A DNA stretch of 64,000 bases from Neorhizobium alkalisoli (GTDB taxonomy: Bacteria; Pseudomonadota; Alphaproteobacteria; Rhizobiales; Rhizobiaceae). Location: assembly GCF_002968635.1 (NCBI RefSeq), contig NZ_PVBN01000011.1:62001-126000 (forward strand), in the 5' to 3' direction. Both the position numbers and the translations under genes were made by a program. This document shows, in pieces, positions 9,002-18,230 of this stretch. The notes under the pieces are model-generated. The model was not told where the DNA came from. It saw nothing but the letters and a program-made list of their open reading frames with translations, and ran no database searches. The stretch's first letter is position 1. Each line of letters starts with the position of its first letter.

Positions 9002-10068
9002 TGGCGGTTTTGATACAGCAGCAGTCTGTTGTCGAAGGGGGCCAGCGTTACCGAAACCTCGCAGCGCGGAGGATCCTGATCCTCTGCTGTCTGCTAGCGG
9101 CCCTCGCCCTTAGCGTCGCCATCGATATCGGCCTCGGTCCGGCCCGCTACTCATTGGGTGAGGTCTTGGCTGCGATCTTCACGCCGGACGCAGTATCGAA
9201 TCAGCTTCGCGTGGTGATCTGGGATATCCGCATGCCGATCGCGTTGATGGCCGTTACCGTGGGTGCCTGCCTCTCGGTTGCCGGGGCGCAAATGCAGACG
9301 ATCCTCGCCAACCCCCTCGCCAGCCCCTTCACCCTGGGAATTTCGGCCGCAGCCGGCTTCGGCGCGGCTCTGGGCCTCGTTGCAGGCGTGGCGGTCTTTC
9401 CGGCCGCCGTGCAGTACATGGTTCCCATCAATGCGTTCCTGATGGCCATGGCCGCCTCACTCTTCATCTACGGTGTCTCGACACTCAGAGGCGTGACGGT
9501 CGAGACAATCGTCCTGCTTGGCATCGCCTTGGTCTTCACCTTCAACGCACTCCTGTCGCTGCTCGAATATCTCGCCTCAGAACAGGCACTTGCCGCTGTT
9601 GTCTTCTGGACGATGGGTTCGCTCACCAAGGCCACATGGAGCAAGGTGGCAGTCACCGGGGCGATACTGGTCGTCGTTATTCCGCTGTTTGCCCGCAATG
9701 CCTGGGCGCTGACGGCACTGCGGCTCGGCGACGAGAAAGCCTCCTCCTTCGGTGTCAGCGTCAGAAGGCTCCGTTTGGAAACCATGATGCTCGTAAGCCT
9801 CCTTGCAGCGATCCCGGTCTCCTTCGTCGGTACGATCGGCTTTGTAGGACTGGTCGGTCCCCATATCGCGCGCATGCTCGTCGGCGAGGACCAGCGCTTC
9901 TTTCTGCCGGGGTCTGCCATCTGCGGGGCTTTGTTGCTTTCAGCCACTTCCGTCGTATCGAAAATGTTGATCCCGGGTGCAATCCTGCCGATCGGCGTTA
10001 TCACGGCTCTCGTCGGAGTCCCCTTTTTCTTCTCGCTGATCTTCACCAACAGGAGGCGCGCATGGTGA
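9001..10068 (+). CDS. FecCD-family iron-complex ABC permease
   Basis: 355 residues, about nine to ten membrane helices. Family motifs include VWDIRMPIALMAVTVGACL-type N-terminal helix, LSVAGAQMQTILANPLASPF and GTIGFVGLVGPHIARML near residue 280. The start overlaps the preceding stop by one base (TGATG) and its end overlaps the ATPase gene, so the whole unit is translationally coupled. Only one permease gene is present, so it presumably works as a homodimer like BtuC. Confidence 0.93.
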   Translation: MAVLIQQQSVVEGGQRYRNLAARRILILCCLLAALALSVAIDIGLGPARYSLGEVLAAIFTPDAVSNQLRVVIWDIRMPIALMAVTVGACLSVAGAQMQTILANPLASPFTLGISAAAGFGAALGLVAGVAVFPAAVQYMVPINAFLMAMAASLFIYGVSTLRGVTVETIVLLGIALVFTFNALLSLLEYLASEQALAAVVFWTMGSLTKATWSKVAVTGAILVVVIPLFARNAWALTALRLGDEKASSFGVSVRRLRLETMMLVSLLAAIPVSFVGTIGFVGLVGPHIARMLVGEDQRFFLPGSAICGALLLSATSVVSKMLIPGAILPIGVITALVGVPFFFSLIFTNRRRAW

Positions 10069-10814
10069 GCCTTGAGCTTTCCGGTGTGGGAGCGCGTTAT
10101 GGCCGCACTCACATCTTCGCCGACATTACCACCGGCCCAATTAAAGGGGGTCATCTGACGGCGGTGATCGGACCGAACGCCGCCGGCAAATCCACACTCT
10201 TCAAGCGGATCGCCGGGCTGCTCAAAGGCGAGGGCGTCGTCGAGGTCTGCGGTGAAGACGCCTTATCGCGACCGATCTGCTATATGCCCCAGGATACTGG
10301 CGCCAACGCGGTCCTGACCGTCTACGAATCCGTACTGCTCGCCGCAAAGCAGGGGGCCGGCTGGCGCGTTGCAGACCAGGATCTCGCCGGGATCGATGAG
10401 ATACTTCATTCGCTTGGCATCACCGATCTGGCATTCCGGGATCTCGGAGCGCTCTCGGGCGGACAGCGTCAGCTTGTTGCGATCGCGCAGGCGCTCGTCC
10501 GCAGGCCGCAGGTTCTTCTGATGGATGAACCGACGTCGGCACTCGATCTCTTCCGGCAGATCGAAGTGCTGCAGTATATGCGCGGGCTTGCCCGAAAGAG
10601 CGGGATCGCCGTGCTGATTGCGCTGCATGATCTCAATCACGCCATGCGATACTGCGATCATACCATGGTCGTCGCCGACGGCCGGCTTATTGCCAACGGG
10701 CCTACGACTGAGGTCATTACGGCATCGCTCCTCAGCGACGTTTACCGGGTCACCGCCCGCATCGAGACCTGTACCCATGGACGACCACTGGTTATCGTCG
10801 ACGGCACCGCTTGA
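10062..10814 (+). CDS. FecE/FepC-type ABC ATPase
   Basis: 250 residues from the ATG at 10062, which has AGGAGG at 10051-10056 and overlaps the permease stop; the frame is open upstream but that part is inside the permease gene. Walker A GPNAAGKST, signature LSGGQRQLVAIAQAL, Walker B VLLMDEPTSALD and switch His in ALHDLNHAMRYCDH. It powers the importer encoded by the three preceding genes. Confidence 0.92.
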   Translation: MVSLELSGVGARYGRTHIFADITTGPIKGGHLTAVIGPNAAGKSTLFKRIAGLLKGEGVVEVCGEDALSRPICYMPQDTGANAVLTVYESVLLAAKQGAGWRVADQDLAGIDEILHSLGITDLAFRDLGALSGGQRQLVAIAQALVRRPQVLLMDEPTSALDLFRQIEVLQYMRGLARKSGIAVLIALHDLNHAMRYCDHTMVVADGRLIANGPTTEVITASLLSDVYRVTARIETCTHGRPLVIVDGTA

Positions 10815-11175
10815 GCCGAAAATCCTTCGTCGCCAAGTTCCTTTGCCTCCTATCATCTGCCTAGAGATGCCCGGCGGTTCAGCGAGGAAGTGCGCAGATC
10901 CGACCGCGCACTCTTAAGAGGGTGCTTCCAGACTTCGAACTGAGGTCTCGTGTCGCGCAAACACTAGGTCAAGCTGGGTAGATTTCGGCTCGAACCCAAA
11001 TAAGGGGAACGCTTGCGTCTTCCACGAAAGGAATCTGCAAACCGGTTGGCGTGGAGAGATTGCGACACCGAATTCATCGCCGGAATTAGAATAAACTTCC
11101 TTGAAGAAAGTGCCGTGAAAATCAAGATTGCAAGTAGCTGCATTTCAGATCGGCTTCAGCATCAAGAGGAACACC
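10815..11175. other. Gene-free stretch upstream of the peroxiredoxin
   Basis: No convincing coding frame, RNA gene or strong inverted repeat was seen. The peroxiredoxin promoter must lie in the 3' part, which is AT-rich around 11085-11145, but no clear -35/-10 pair could be picked. Confidence 0.6.
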
Positions 11176-11835
11176 ATGAGCCTGCGTATCAACGACATCG
11201 CCCCGGATTTCACGGCGGAGACCAGCCAGGGCACGATCCATTTCCACGACTGGATCGGCGATGGCTGGGCCGTTCTGTTTTCGCATCCGAAGAACTTCAC
11301 CCCGGTTTGCACGACCGAACTCGGCACCATGGCTGGCCTTGAAGGCGAGTTCAAAAAGCGCGGCGTAAAGATTATCGGCATCTCCGTCGATCCGGTCGAA
11401 AGCCACGAAAAATGGAAGGGCGACATCAAGACCGCTACCGGCTTTGACGTCGAATATCCGTTGATCGGCGACCGCGACCTCAACGTTGCCAAGCTCTACG
11501 ATATGTTGCCTGCCGGTGCAGGCAGCTCGTCGGAAGGCCGCACGCCCGCGGATAATGCCACTGTCCGCTCCGTCTACGTCATCGGTCCAGACAAGAAGAT
11601 CAAATTGATCCTCACCTATCCGATGACGACCGGCCGCAATTTCAACGAGATCCTGCGGGCGATCGATTCCATCCAGCTGACTGCCAAGCATCAGGTCGCT
11701 ACGCCTGCGAACTGGCAGCAGGGCGACGATGTCATTATCACCGCCGCCGTATCGAACGAGGATGCAATCACCAGGTTCGGCTCATTCGACACGGTCCTGC
11801 CTTACCTGCGCAAGACCAAGCAACCGGCTGCCTAG
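11176..11835 (+). CDS. 1-Cys peroxiredoxin (Prx6 type)
   Basis: 219 residues from the ATG at 11176 (AAGAGGAA upstream). The peroxidatic cysteine is Cys45 in SHPKNFTPVCTTELG, the Prx6 active-site signature, and it is the only cysteine in the protein, so no internal resolving residue exists. The C-terminal extension with TTGRNFNEILRAIDSIQLT is typical for Prx6. It reduces hydrogen and alkyl peroxides in the cytoplasm. It stands alone between two transporter operons; proximity to the iron importer may be coincidental. Confidence 0.93.
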   Translation: MSLRINDIAPDFTAETSQGTIHFHDWIGDGWAVLFSHPKNFTPVCTTELGTMAGLEGEFKKRGVKIIGISVDPVESHEKWKGDIKTATGFDVEYPLIGDRDLNVAKLYDMLPAGAGSSSEGRTPADNATVRSVYVIGPDKKIKLILTYPMTTGRNFNEILRAIDSIQLTAKHQVATPANWQQGDDVIITAAVSNEDAITRFGSFDTVLPYLRKTKQPAA

Positions 11836-11859
11836 CGGTCTTTTTTCAAAGCTCGGAGA

Positions 11860-11896
11860 CCCCTGCAACGATCGCGCGGGGGCACCCTGCCTTTTT
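11860..11896 (+). terminator. Possible terminator after the peroxiredoxin gene
   Basis: A GC-rich imperfect hairpin (CCCC at 11860-11863 pairing with the GGGG ending at 11882, with inner GC pairs and a bulge) is followed by a five-T run at 11892-11896. The T-tract is nine bases from the stem, so efficiency is doubtful. It also lies between convergent genes. Confidence 0.35.
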
Positions 11897-11950
11897 GAGC
11901 GGCCGCCAAGCGTGGCCGAACCCCTTCGTGACACCTGCGCGCCGTAAATA

Positions 11951-13024
11951 TCAACCGAGCCGTATCTCGGTCTGCTGGTCGAAGAGGTGGAGGTGAGACG
12001 GGTCGAAACACAGACCTATCACCTCACCGGATCGGATCGCCGCACGGTTGTTGAGCACGATGACAAGTTCCGGCTGCGTCGCCGTGGTGATGTAACTGCT
12101 GGCGCCCGTCGTCTCCACCGCGCCGACCGGCAACCGCAACATCGCATCCGCGTCGCCTGCGAGCTCAAAATGCTCGGGCCGAATACCGACCAGTAATGGC
12201 TGACCCGCCTTGACGGGTTTCATGAACGGAATCGTCTGTGGCTCGTCGAACTCGAGGAGGAGAGACTTTCCATCGGAGCCGGACGACGCAGGTACAAAAT
12301 TCATGGCAGGTGAGCCGATGAACCCGGCAACAAACTTGTTCACCGGACGGTCATAAAGATCAAGCGGCGCGCCTTGCTGCTCAATAATACCCTGGCGCAT
12401 CACGACGACATGATCGGCCATGGTCATCGCCTCAATCTGATCGTGCGTGACATAGACCGAGGTTGCCTTGAGGCGGTCATGAAGGGCGCGAATCTCCTTA
12501 CGCATGTGCACGCGCAGCGCGGCATCGAGATTCGACAATGGCTCGTCGAACAGAAACGCTTTCGGATTGCGGATAATCGCCCGGCTCATCGCCACACGCT
12601 GGCGTTGACCGCCCGAAAGCTCCCTGGGATAACGGCCAAGGAGATGGGAAAGGCCGGTCGTCGCCGCGACCTCCTCGGCCTTGCGCTTTGCCTCAGCTTT
12701 GTCGATACCGCGAATGCGAAGACTATAGGTCAGGTTTTGCTCGACAGTCATATGCGGATAAAGCGCGTAGGATTGAAAAACCATGGCAAGGTCGCGTTTG
12801 CGGGGCGGCACCCCGTTCATCTTTGCACCTGCAATCACAAGATCCCCGCTCGAGATCGTCTCAAGACCCGCCAATGAGCGCAGAAGCGTCGATTTTCCGC
12901 AGCCTGATGGTCCGACCAATGCCACGAACGCGCCTTTGCGGATTTTCAGATCGATATCCCGCAGCGCATGGTAGGCGCCGTAATATTTGTTGATACCCGT
13001 CAGCTCGATCTGATGCACTGTCAT
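11951..13024 (-). CDS. Sugar ABC transporter ATPase (MalK/UgpC type)
   Basis: 357 residues from the ATG complement of 13022-13024, which overlaps the stop of the preceding permease; the frame is open further upstream but there it is inside that gene. Walker A GPSGCGKST, signature LSGGQRQRVAMSRAI, Walker B AFLFDEPLSNLDAALR, followed by a C-terminal regulatory OB-like domain (LVGIRPEHFEL). It is the last gene of the leftward operon and drives the sugar importer. Confidence 0.92.
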   Translation of the reverse strand: MTVHQIELTGINKYYGAYHALRDIDLKIRKGAFVALVGPSGCGKSTLLRSLAGLETISSGDLVIAGAKMNGVPPRKRDLAMVFQSYALYPHMTVEQNLTYSLRIRGIDKAEAKRKAEEVAATTGLSHLLGRYPRELSGGQRQRVAMSRAIIRNPKAFLFDEPLSNLDAALRVHMRKEIRALHDRLKATSVYVTHDQIEAMTMADHVVVMRQGIIEQQGAPLDLYDRPVNKFVAGFIGSPAMNFVPASSGSDGKSLLLEFDEPQTIPFMKPVKAGQPLLVGIRPEHFELAGDADAMLRLPVGAVETTGASSYITTATQPELVIVLNNRAAIRSGEVIGLCFDPSHLHLFDQQTEIRLG

Positions 13025-13848
13025 TTGAGAGCTCCCGACGTCAGGCCGGACACGATCCGGCGCTGCAAGAGGACGAAGATGGCAAGGATGGGCGTCACAT
13101 ACATTGCCGCATAGGCCATGATATTGTTCCACTCGTTCGTGTTAGGCCCCATGAAAGAGTTGAGCCCCACGCTTGCCGGCTGGTATTCGATCGCCTGGAT
13201 CATCGACTTCGAGTAGACGAATTCACCAAAGGCCTGCATGAAAATCAGGATCGCACTCACAAGAATGCCGTTGCGCGCAAGCGGCAGCACGATGTGGAAA
13301 AACGCGCCAAACCGGGAATTGCCGTCGACGAGTGCGGCTTCCTCGAGCTCTATCGGTACGCTCATGAAGGTGGCTCGCACCAGCACCACAAAAAACGGCA
13401 TGCTTTTGGCTGCGATCGCCAAAATCACCGCAGTGCGCGGATAATCCAAGAGACCGATCTGCGAAAATCCGACGAAGATCGGTGTGATCATCAGCGAGGC
13501 CGGCAGCACCTGCAGCATCAAAATCAGGAATAGGCCTGCATCCACCCAGGCATTGCGGTAACGAGCAAGCACATAGGCGCAGCCCGTCCCAAGAATGGCG
13601 ATCATCAAAACCGCCCCCGAGGCAATCACCACCGAATTCCAGAGATAACGACCGACATTGCGGCTTTCCCACACCGAGCGGTAAATGCTCCATTGGGGAT
13701 CGGCCGGCCAGAACGACGGAGGCGAAGCAAACATGGCCGAGCCTGTTTTGATCGCCGTCACATACATCCAGTAGAGTGGGAACAGATAAACCGCCGCAAG
13801 CAGAACTGCGATCACCAACATGACTTTGTCGCGCAGGGCAAAACTCAT
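13021..13848 (-). CDS. Sugar ABC transporter permease (MalG type)
   Basis: 275 residues, six predicted membrane segments, and the EAA loop ELEEAALVDGNSRFGAFFHI followed by VLPLARNGIL that contacts the ATPase. The start overlaps the upstream permease stop (ATGA), preceded by GAGGTG. It pairs with the MalF-type permease as inner-membrane channel. Confidence 0.92.
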   Translation of the reverse strand: MSFALRDKVMLVIAVLLAAVYLFPLYWMYVTAIKTGSAMFASPPSFWPADPQWSIYRSVWESRNVGRYLWNSVVIASGAVLMIAILGTGCAYVLARYRNAWVDAGLFLILMLQVLPASLMITPIFVGFSQIGLLDYPRTAVILAIAAKSMPFFVVLVRATFMSVPIELEEAALVDGNSRFGAFFHIVLPLARNGILVSAILIFMQAFGEFVYSKSMIQAIEYQPASVGLNSFMGPNTNEWNNIMAYAAMYVTPILAIFVLLQRRIVSGLTSGALK

Positions 13849-14747
13849 CCGCGCACCTCATGGCGCGTGGAACGCACATAGACGACCGATGCAATCATCA
13901 CAAAGACGATCATGATGACCGATATCGTTGCCCCTTGAGCAAAGTCATACTGTCGGAAGGAAAGGTCCCAGGCCCAATATTGCGCGACATTGGAGGAATT
14001 GTTTGGCCCTCCAGCAGTGATCGCGGCAAAAAGGTCGAATTGCTGCAGCGTGAAGATCAGGCCCAGCGAGATGATCGCTCCAATCGTCGAACGCATCATC
14101 GGCAAGGTGATGGTGAAGAAACGCTGGAAGACATTGGCCCCGTCAAGCTCGGCAGCCTCGTAAAGATCCTGAGGTATCGTCGACAACCCGACCGACAACA
14201 GGATCATGTTGAACGAAATGCCGAGCCAGATGTTGGCTATGACGACGGCCCAGAGCGAAAAACTCGGGTCGGAGCGCCAGAAAATGTTTCCGGTGATCAG
14301 CCCGGATTCCCGCAGCAAATAGTTCAGGACACCAAAATCACCGGACAAAATCCAGTTCCATATGGCGCCGACCACCAACCCCGGCATCACCCAAGAGACG
14401 AGAAAGAGGCCACGCAGCCAGGAGGCTCCGGGAAAGTTCGTCCAGAAAAAGAGGGCAAGCCCAAAGCCTATGATGAACTGGCCGGCAATCGAGGCGCTGA
14501 CGAAGAGCGCCGTATTCTTAAGGATCGGCCAGGTCTCCGGCATGGAGAACAAGGTGGCGTAGTTCTTCAGACCAACGAAGGGCCGAAAAAACGTTCCAAG
14601 ACTGAACATATCCACTTCCTGGAAGCTCATGACGATATTGTAGACCAGCGGCAGGCCCGCCATCATGAACAGGAAGGTGAGCGGCACCGACACCAGCGCG
14701 ATATCGAATCCTCGCCCGTCGCTGATGGAAAGAAGCAATCTCCTCAT
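13845..14747 (-). CDS. Sugar ABC transporter permease (MalF type)
   Basis: 300 residues with an N-terminal membrane helix and five more, plus the EAA loop DLYEAAELDGANVFQRFF and ITLPMMRSTI. The ATG has an excellent GGAGGAAAC ribosome binding site. It follows the binding-protein gene by 107 bases that contain a stem-loop. Confidence 0.92.
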   Translation of the reverse strand: MRRLLLSISDGRGFDIALVSVPLTFLFMMAGLPLVYNIVMSFQEVDMFSLGTFFRPFVGLKNYATLFSMPETWPILKNTALFVSASIAGQFIIGFGLALFFWTNFPGASWLRGLFLVSWVMPGLVVGAIWNWILSGDFGVLNYLLRESGLITGNIFWRSDPSFSLWAVVIANIWLGISFNMILLSVGLSTIPQDLYEAAELDGANVFQRFFTITLPMMRSTIGAIISLGLIFTLQQFDLFAAITAGGPNNSSNVAQYWAWDLSFRQYDFAQGATISVIMIVFVMIASVVYVRSTRHEVRG

Positions 14748-14826
14748 GTTTCCTCCAGATCGGTATTTACCCCGGTCCGGAGCCGCAAGGACTGGCCACG
14801 GCGGCCCCGGCCGGGAGGAAGGAAAG

Positions 14827-14848
14827 GACGGCTAGCGAAATAGCCGTC
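14827..14848 (-). promoter_or_regulatory. Intercistronic stem-loop after the sugar-binding-protein gene
   Basis: GACGGCTA (14827-14834) and TAGCCGTC (14841-14848) form a perfect 8-bp stem with a 6-nt loop just after the stop of the leftward binding-protein gene. It probably adjusts the ratio of binding protein to permease. Confidence 0.55.
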
Positions 14849-14854
14849 TCAGTA

Positions 14855-16087
14855 TCAGCCAAGCTCCGCCTTGATCTTCTGGTCGGCCTGATCGAGGGCG
14901 TCCTTGGGGCTCATCTGGCCGGTCAAAGCAGCCTGGATGGCATCCTGGATGGCCTTGGAAATTTTAGGCCAAGCCGGATGCGGCCCACGCGGCTGCGCAT
15001 ATTGCAGCTGCTCCTGGAAGACCTTCAGCCCGGCATCCTTCAGCGGCTGACCGGTCGGCGGAATAGCAAGATCCGAGCGGGCTGGCAGCTGGCCGAAATC
15101 CTTGAACATCCGGTTGTCCTGCGATACGAAATATTCAAGGACTTTAAAGGCTTCTTTCGGGTGCTGGGTTTTCGAGAAGATTGCCCAGTTGAAATCACCC
15201 ATCGCCGACGAGCGTTTCGAGCCAACCTCCGGAAGCGGCAGAAGCGCCACCCCCCAATCGAACTTTGCTTCCTTGACCATGCGGTCCAGTTCCCAGGGGC
15301 CGGAAATTGCCATGGCAGCGTTACCCGAGTTGAAAGTCCCGGTGGAATCCCATTGGCTGCGGGTCAAAGTATCGCGGGAGGCGAGTTTCTCGTCGACGAT
15401 CGTCTTCCAGATTTCCAACGCCTTGACGGCTCCCGGCGTGTTGATTTTGTCGTAACCTCCGCCCCCCATCTGCGCCCAGGGAAGGAACTGGAACGTGCCC
15501 TCCTCGTTCGCCTTGGCGGAGAAGGTGATCCCATAGACATTCTTGGCGGGGTCGGTCAGCTTGCGGGCGGTATCGACCAGCTCGTCCCAGGTCTGCGGCG
15601 GCTTGTCGGGATCGAGACCTTTGGCGCGGAACATGTCCTTATTGTAGTACATCGCGATCGTGTTGGTCGCCTTCGGCACACCGAAATAGCGTTCCTTCCA
15701 CATCACCGACTTCAACGGACCGGGATAATAGTTGGCAGGCTTGATGACGCTCGACTGCGCGATCATATCGGTCAGATCAAGGAACGCGCCCCGCGATGAA
15801 AACAGTGCATGCTCCGGATTGTCGACGGCGATGATATCGGGGGCCTGTCCGGTCGAATACGCTCGCATCGCCTCGCTCACCACATCATCGAACTGGATCT
15901 GACGGTATTCGACGGTGATGCCGGTCTTCAGGTTGTTGAAATCCTTGATCAGGTTCGGTGCCGGCTGGATATCGCGATCGAGCGACCAGACGGTGATCTT
16001 CACATCCTCGGCCTTCGCCGAGGCCCAAAGCGTCGAGAAGCTTGCGACCGCAAGCGCCCCGACGAGTGCCAGTTTACGAATATCCAT
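14855..16087 (-). CDS. Extracellular sugar-binding protein, family 1 (MalE/UgpB-like)
   Basis: 410 residues with signal peptide about 1-26 (STLWASAKA) and a family-1 solute-binding fold: [16 protein letters not shown] at the mature N-terminus, [35 protein letters not shown] and [24 protein letters not shown] precedes the ATG. It delivers an oligosaccharide or sugar derivative to the MalFGK-type complex encoded downstream. Confidence 0.92.
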   Translation of the reverse strand: MDIRKLALVGALAVASFSTLWASAKAEDVKITVWSLDRDIQPAPNLIKDFNNLKTGITVEYRQIQFDDVVSEAMRAYSTGQAPDIIAVDNPEHALFSSRGAFLDLTDMIAQSSVIKPANYYPGPLKSVMWKERYFGVPKATNTIAMYYNKDMFRAKGLDPDKPPQTWDELVDTARKLTDPAKNVYGITFSAKANEEGTFQFLPWAQMGGGGYDKINTPGAVKALEIWKTIVDEKLASRDTLTRSQWDSTGTFNSGNAAMAISGPWELDRMVKEAKFDWGVALLPLPEVGSKRSSAMGDFNWAIFSKTQHPKEAFKVLEYFVSQDNRMFKDFGQLPARSDLAIPPTGQPLKDAGLKVFQEQLQYAQPRGPHPAWPKISKAIQDAIQAALTGQMSPKDALDQADQKIKAELG

Positions 16088-16154
16088 GCTCTCCTCCTTC
16101 AGGTTGAACTCACTGCGAATGCCTCCTCCAGGTCATCCCGCACGAGCGGCTGCG

Positions 16155-17057
16155 TCAGGCGGGATCGATGACAAAGTCACCGCCCCGGCAGGACTTCAGA
16201 TAGTTCAGTGCATGTACCTGGCCGGTCATCTCAAGCGCATCGCGATAGACCGGATCGTGCCAACCCTCGATATCGATCGACCCAGTCCAGCCTGCCAGAC
16301 GCAGTTCGGACACGACATCCGTCCAGTTGGTGTCCCCGAACCCCGGCGTGCGCATGAAAACAAAAGGATGTTTGCCGAAAATACCGTGTTCGCGGATAAC
16401 GTCCCAGCGGATCGTCGCGTCCTTGCCGTGGACATGGAATATCTTCGAAGCCCATTTGCGGATCTGCGGCAGCGGCTCGATCAGATAGACCAACTGATGG
16501 CACGGCTCCCATTCAAGGCCGATATGATCATCCGGCGTTTCATTGAAAATCAATTCCCAGGCATCCGGATTGTGAGCAATGTTCCAGTCGCCGGTCTGCC
16601 AGTTGCCGTCCATCGCGCAGTTTTCGAACGCGATTCTGATCCCTTTGTCGGCAGCGCGCTTGGCAAGCTCGCTCCATATTTCACGATAACGCGGCAGGCT
16701 TTCCGGCAATGGCCGCCCCCGCAACCGGCCGGTGAATCCAGCAACGCAGGTGGCGCCAAAGTGATGGGCATTGTCGATGCAGTCTTTCCAGCCTTGCAGC
16801 GTCTGCAGGTCTATTTCCGTTTCCTCCAATGGATTGCCGAACATGCCGATGGTCGAAATGGTGATGTCACGGTCACCAATGGCTTCGCGGCAACGCTTGC
16901 CGAGGTCACCTACATCCTGCCCATTGGCCGTTTGCCAGAAGAACGGCTGGAAGCTTTCGAAGCCGAGATCGGCGATCTGTCCGATCCGTGCGGCTGCACT
17001 ACCCTTCGTCGCGCTGACCATTGTCCCAATGCGAATAGATTTGGCTGGATTGCTCAC
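16155..17057 (-). CDS. Sugar phosphate isomerase/epimerase (xylose-isomerase-like TIM barrel)
   Basis: 300 residues from a GTG (complement of 17055-17057) with GAGG about ten bases upstream; the frame is open further upstream but would run into the preceding gene. AP_endonuc_2-type TIM barrel with metal-ligand regions GIRIAFENCAMDGNW (Glu), IGLEWEPCHQLV, KIFHVHGKDA (His) and SIDIEGWHDPVY (Glu). Ten bases after the dehydrogenase gene. With that enzyme it probably oxidises and isomerises the imported sugar, as in inositol- and uronate-like pathways. Confidence 0.85.
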   Translation of the reverse strand: MSNPAKSIRIGTMVSATKGSAAARIGQIADLGFESFQPFFWQTANGQDVGDLGKRCREAIGDRDITISTIGMFGNPLEETEIDLQTLQGWKDCIDNAHHFGATCVAGFTGRLRGRPLPESLPRYREIWSELAKRAADKGIRIAFENCAMDGNWQTGDWNIAHNPDAWELIFNETPDDHIGLEWEPCHQLVYLIEPLPQIRKWASKIFHVHGKDATIRWDVIREHGIFGKHPFVFMRTPGFGDTNWTDVVSELRLAGWTGSIDIEGWHDPVYRDALEMTGQVHALNYLKSCRGGDFVIDPA

Positions 17058-17067
17058 TTCGAAGACC

Positions 17068-18102
17068 TCATGCTTGAATGACGACAGGTTGACCGGATTT
17101 TGCGCTCTCGATGGCGCCGAACACCATGGCCAGGCTCCTGATGTTGTCGAAACCGGCGGTCTCAGGAGGCCGCCCCGTTCGGATCGATTCCAGAAAATCC
17201 GCAATTACGCTGGCATGACCGTGCGTTTCTTCTTCACGCGGTGCAGCCGGTACGCCGATGATGCGATGGCCTTTCAGGAGGCCGCGTTCATCACCTGCAA
17301 CCGTAGCGTCGAAGGCATCCTCGCCGTCCCAGGTGAGCATGCCCTTGGATCCGACCAACCGCCAGCAGCTCTCCCAGCTCGTCCGCCGTCCCTCCGCGCA
17401 CCAGGAGCCGCGATAGGTGAAGACCACGTCGTCACTAAAGCGGAAGATCGCGTTCGCGGATGCTCCATGCGCATACCATGAGCCAGCCGGATTGGTTTCG
17501 ACACAATAGACGGATTGCGGATGCCTCCCGCTGACAAAGCGCGCAGCATCGAATGTGTGGATGGCCATATCGAGAAGCAGCACATTGTCCATGGCTTCCC
17601 GAAACCCGCCAAAATGAGGCGCAATGAAAAAGTCGCAGTGGATGCCAGTCAGGTCACCCAAGGCTCCGCTTTCGACGACGCCCCGCATCCGACGCACGCC
17701 TGAAATGAAGCGGCGATTCTGCACAACCGCGTGTACGCGCCCTGCCTCCCCGGCCAGCCGAACGAGTTGTCGGGCCTCGTCGAGAGATGCGGCCATCGGC
17801 TTTTCGCTGAGCACGTGGCAGCCGTGTTTCAGACCCGCAGCGACAACAGCCTGGCGCGCGGCCGGTATCACCACGTCGAAAAGGATATCAGCCTTCGTTG
17901 ACGCAAGCACCGCATCAAGATCGTTTCCGATTTCGACATTGTTCAGGCCAAAAGTTTCCGCGAGAGATTGGGCGACGACAACATCGAGATCAACCAGGCC
18001 AACAATCGTAACCGTTGTCGCCAGATGGGGCTGCGATGCAAGCGCTCGCAGCCACCCATGCGCCATGGCACCACATCCGCATAAGACGGCCTTCAATGTC
18101 AC
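17068..18102 (-). CDS. Gfo/Idh/MocA-family NAD(P)-dependent oxidoreductase
   Basis: 344 residues from a GTG at 18102 that has GGAGG at the right distance; a TTG seven codons upstream is possible but has no ribosome binding site. N-terminal Rossmann motif VLCGCGAMAHGWLRAL, the cofactor-loop CHVLSEKPMAASLDEA whose EKP lysine is the family catalytic residue, and the central AIHTFDAARFVSGRHP region with the active-site His. It is the first gene of the leftward operon, divergent from a LacI regulator. Confidence 0.88.
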   Translation of the reverse strand: MTLKAVLCGCGAMAHGWLRALASQPHLATTVTIVGLVDLDVVVAQSLAETFGLNNVEIGNDLDAVLASTKADILFDVVIPAARQAVVAAGLKHGCHVLSEKPMAASLDEARQLVRLAGEAGRVHAVVQNRRFISGVRRMRGVVESGALGDLTGIHCDFFIAPHFGGFREAMDNVLLLDMAIHTFDAARFVSGRHPQSVYCVETNPAGSWYAHGASANAIFRFSDDVVFTYRGSWCAEGRRTSWESCWRLVGSKGMLTWDGEDAFDATVAGDERGLLKGHRIIGVPAAPREEETHGHASVIADFLESIRTGRPPETAGFDNIRSLAMVFGAIESAKSGQPVVIQA

Positions 18103-18146
18103 GAAACGTCCTCCAGCAGACAAAACTGACGCTCCTTCATCAGTTC

Positions 18147-18160
18147 CGTAAACGTTTACG
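18147..18160. promoter_or_regulatory. LacI-type operator 1
   Basis: CGTAAACGTTTACG is a perfect 14-bp palindrome with the central CG typical of LacI/GalR operators. It lies in the 128-bp divergent region, 45 bp from the start of the dehydrogenase gene. Confidence 0.75.
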
Positions 18161-18198
18161 ATCCTAGTTGCAGATCAGCTTCTGTGTCAATAGGGTTC

Positions 18199-18212
18199 CG
18201 GAAACGATTACG
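18199..18212. promoter_or_regulatory. LacI-type operator 2
   Basis: CGGAAACGATTACG matches operator 1 at 11 of 14 positions and lies 52 bp away, about five helical turns, on the same face of the DNA. It is 19 bp before the regulator start, so it probably mediates autorepression and possibly looping. Confidence 0.65.
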
Positions 18213-18230
18213 ATCTTGCGGGACAAAGCG

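Noticed and set aside
13860..14843. 327-codon rightward frame opposite the MalF-type permease
   Set aside because: Very charged, repetitive antisense peptide over an intact permease gene.
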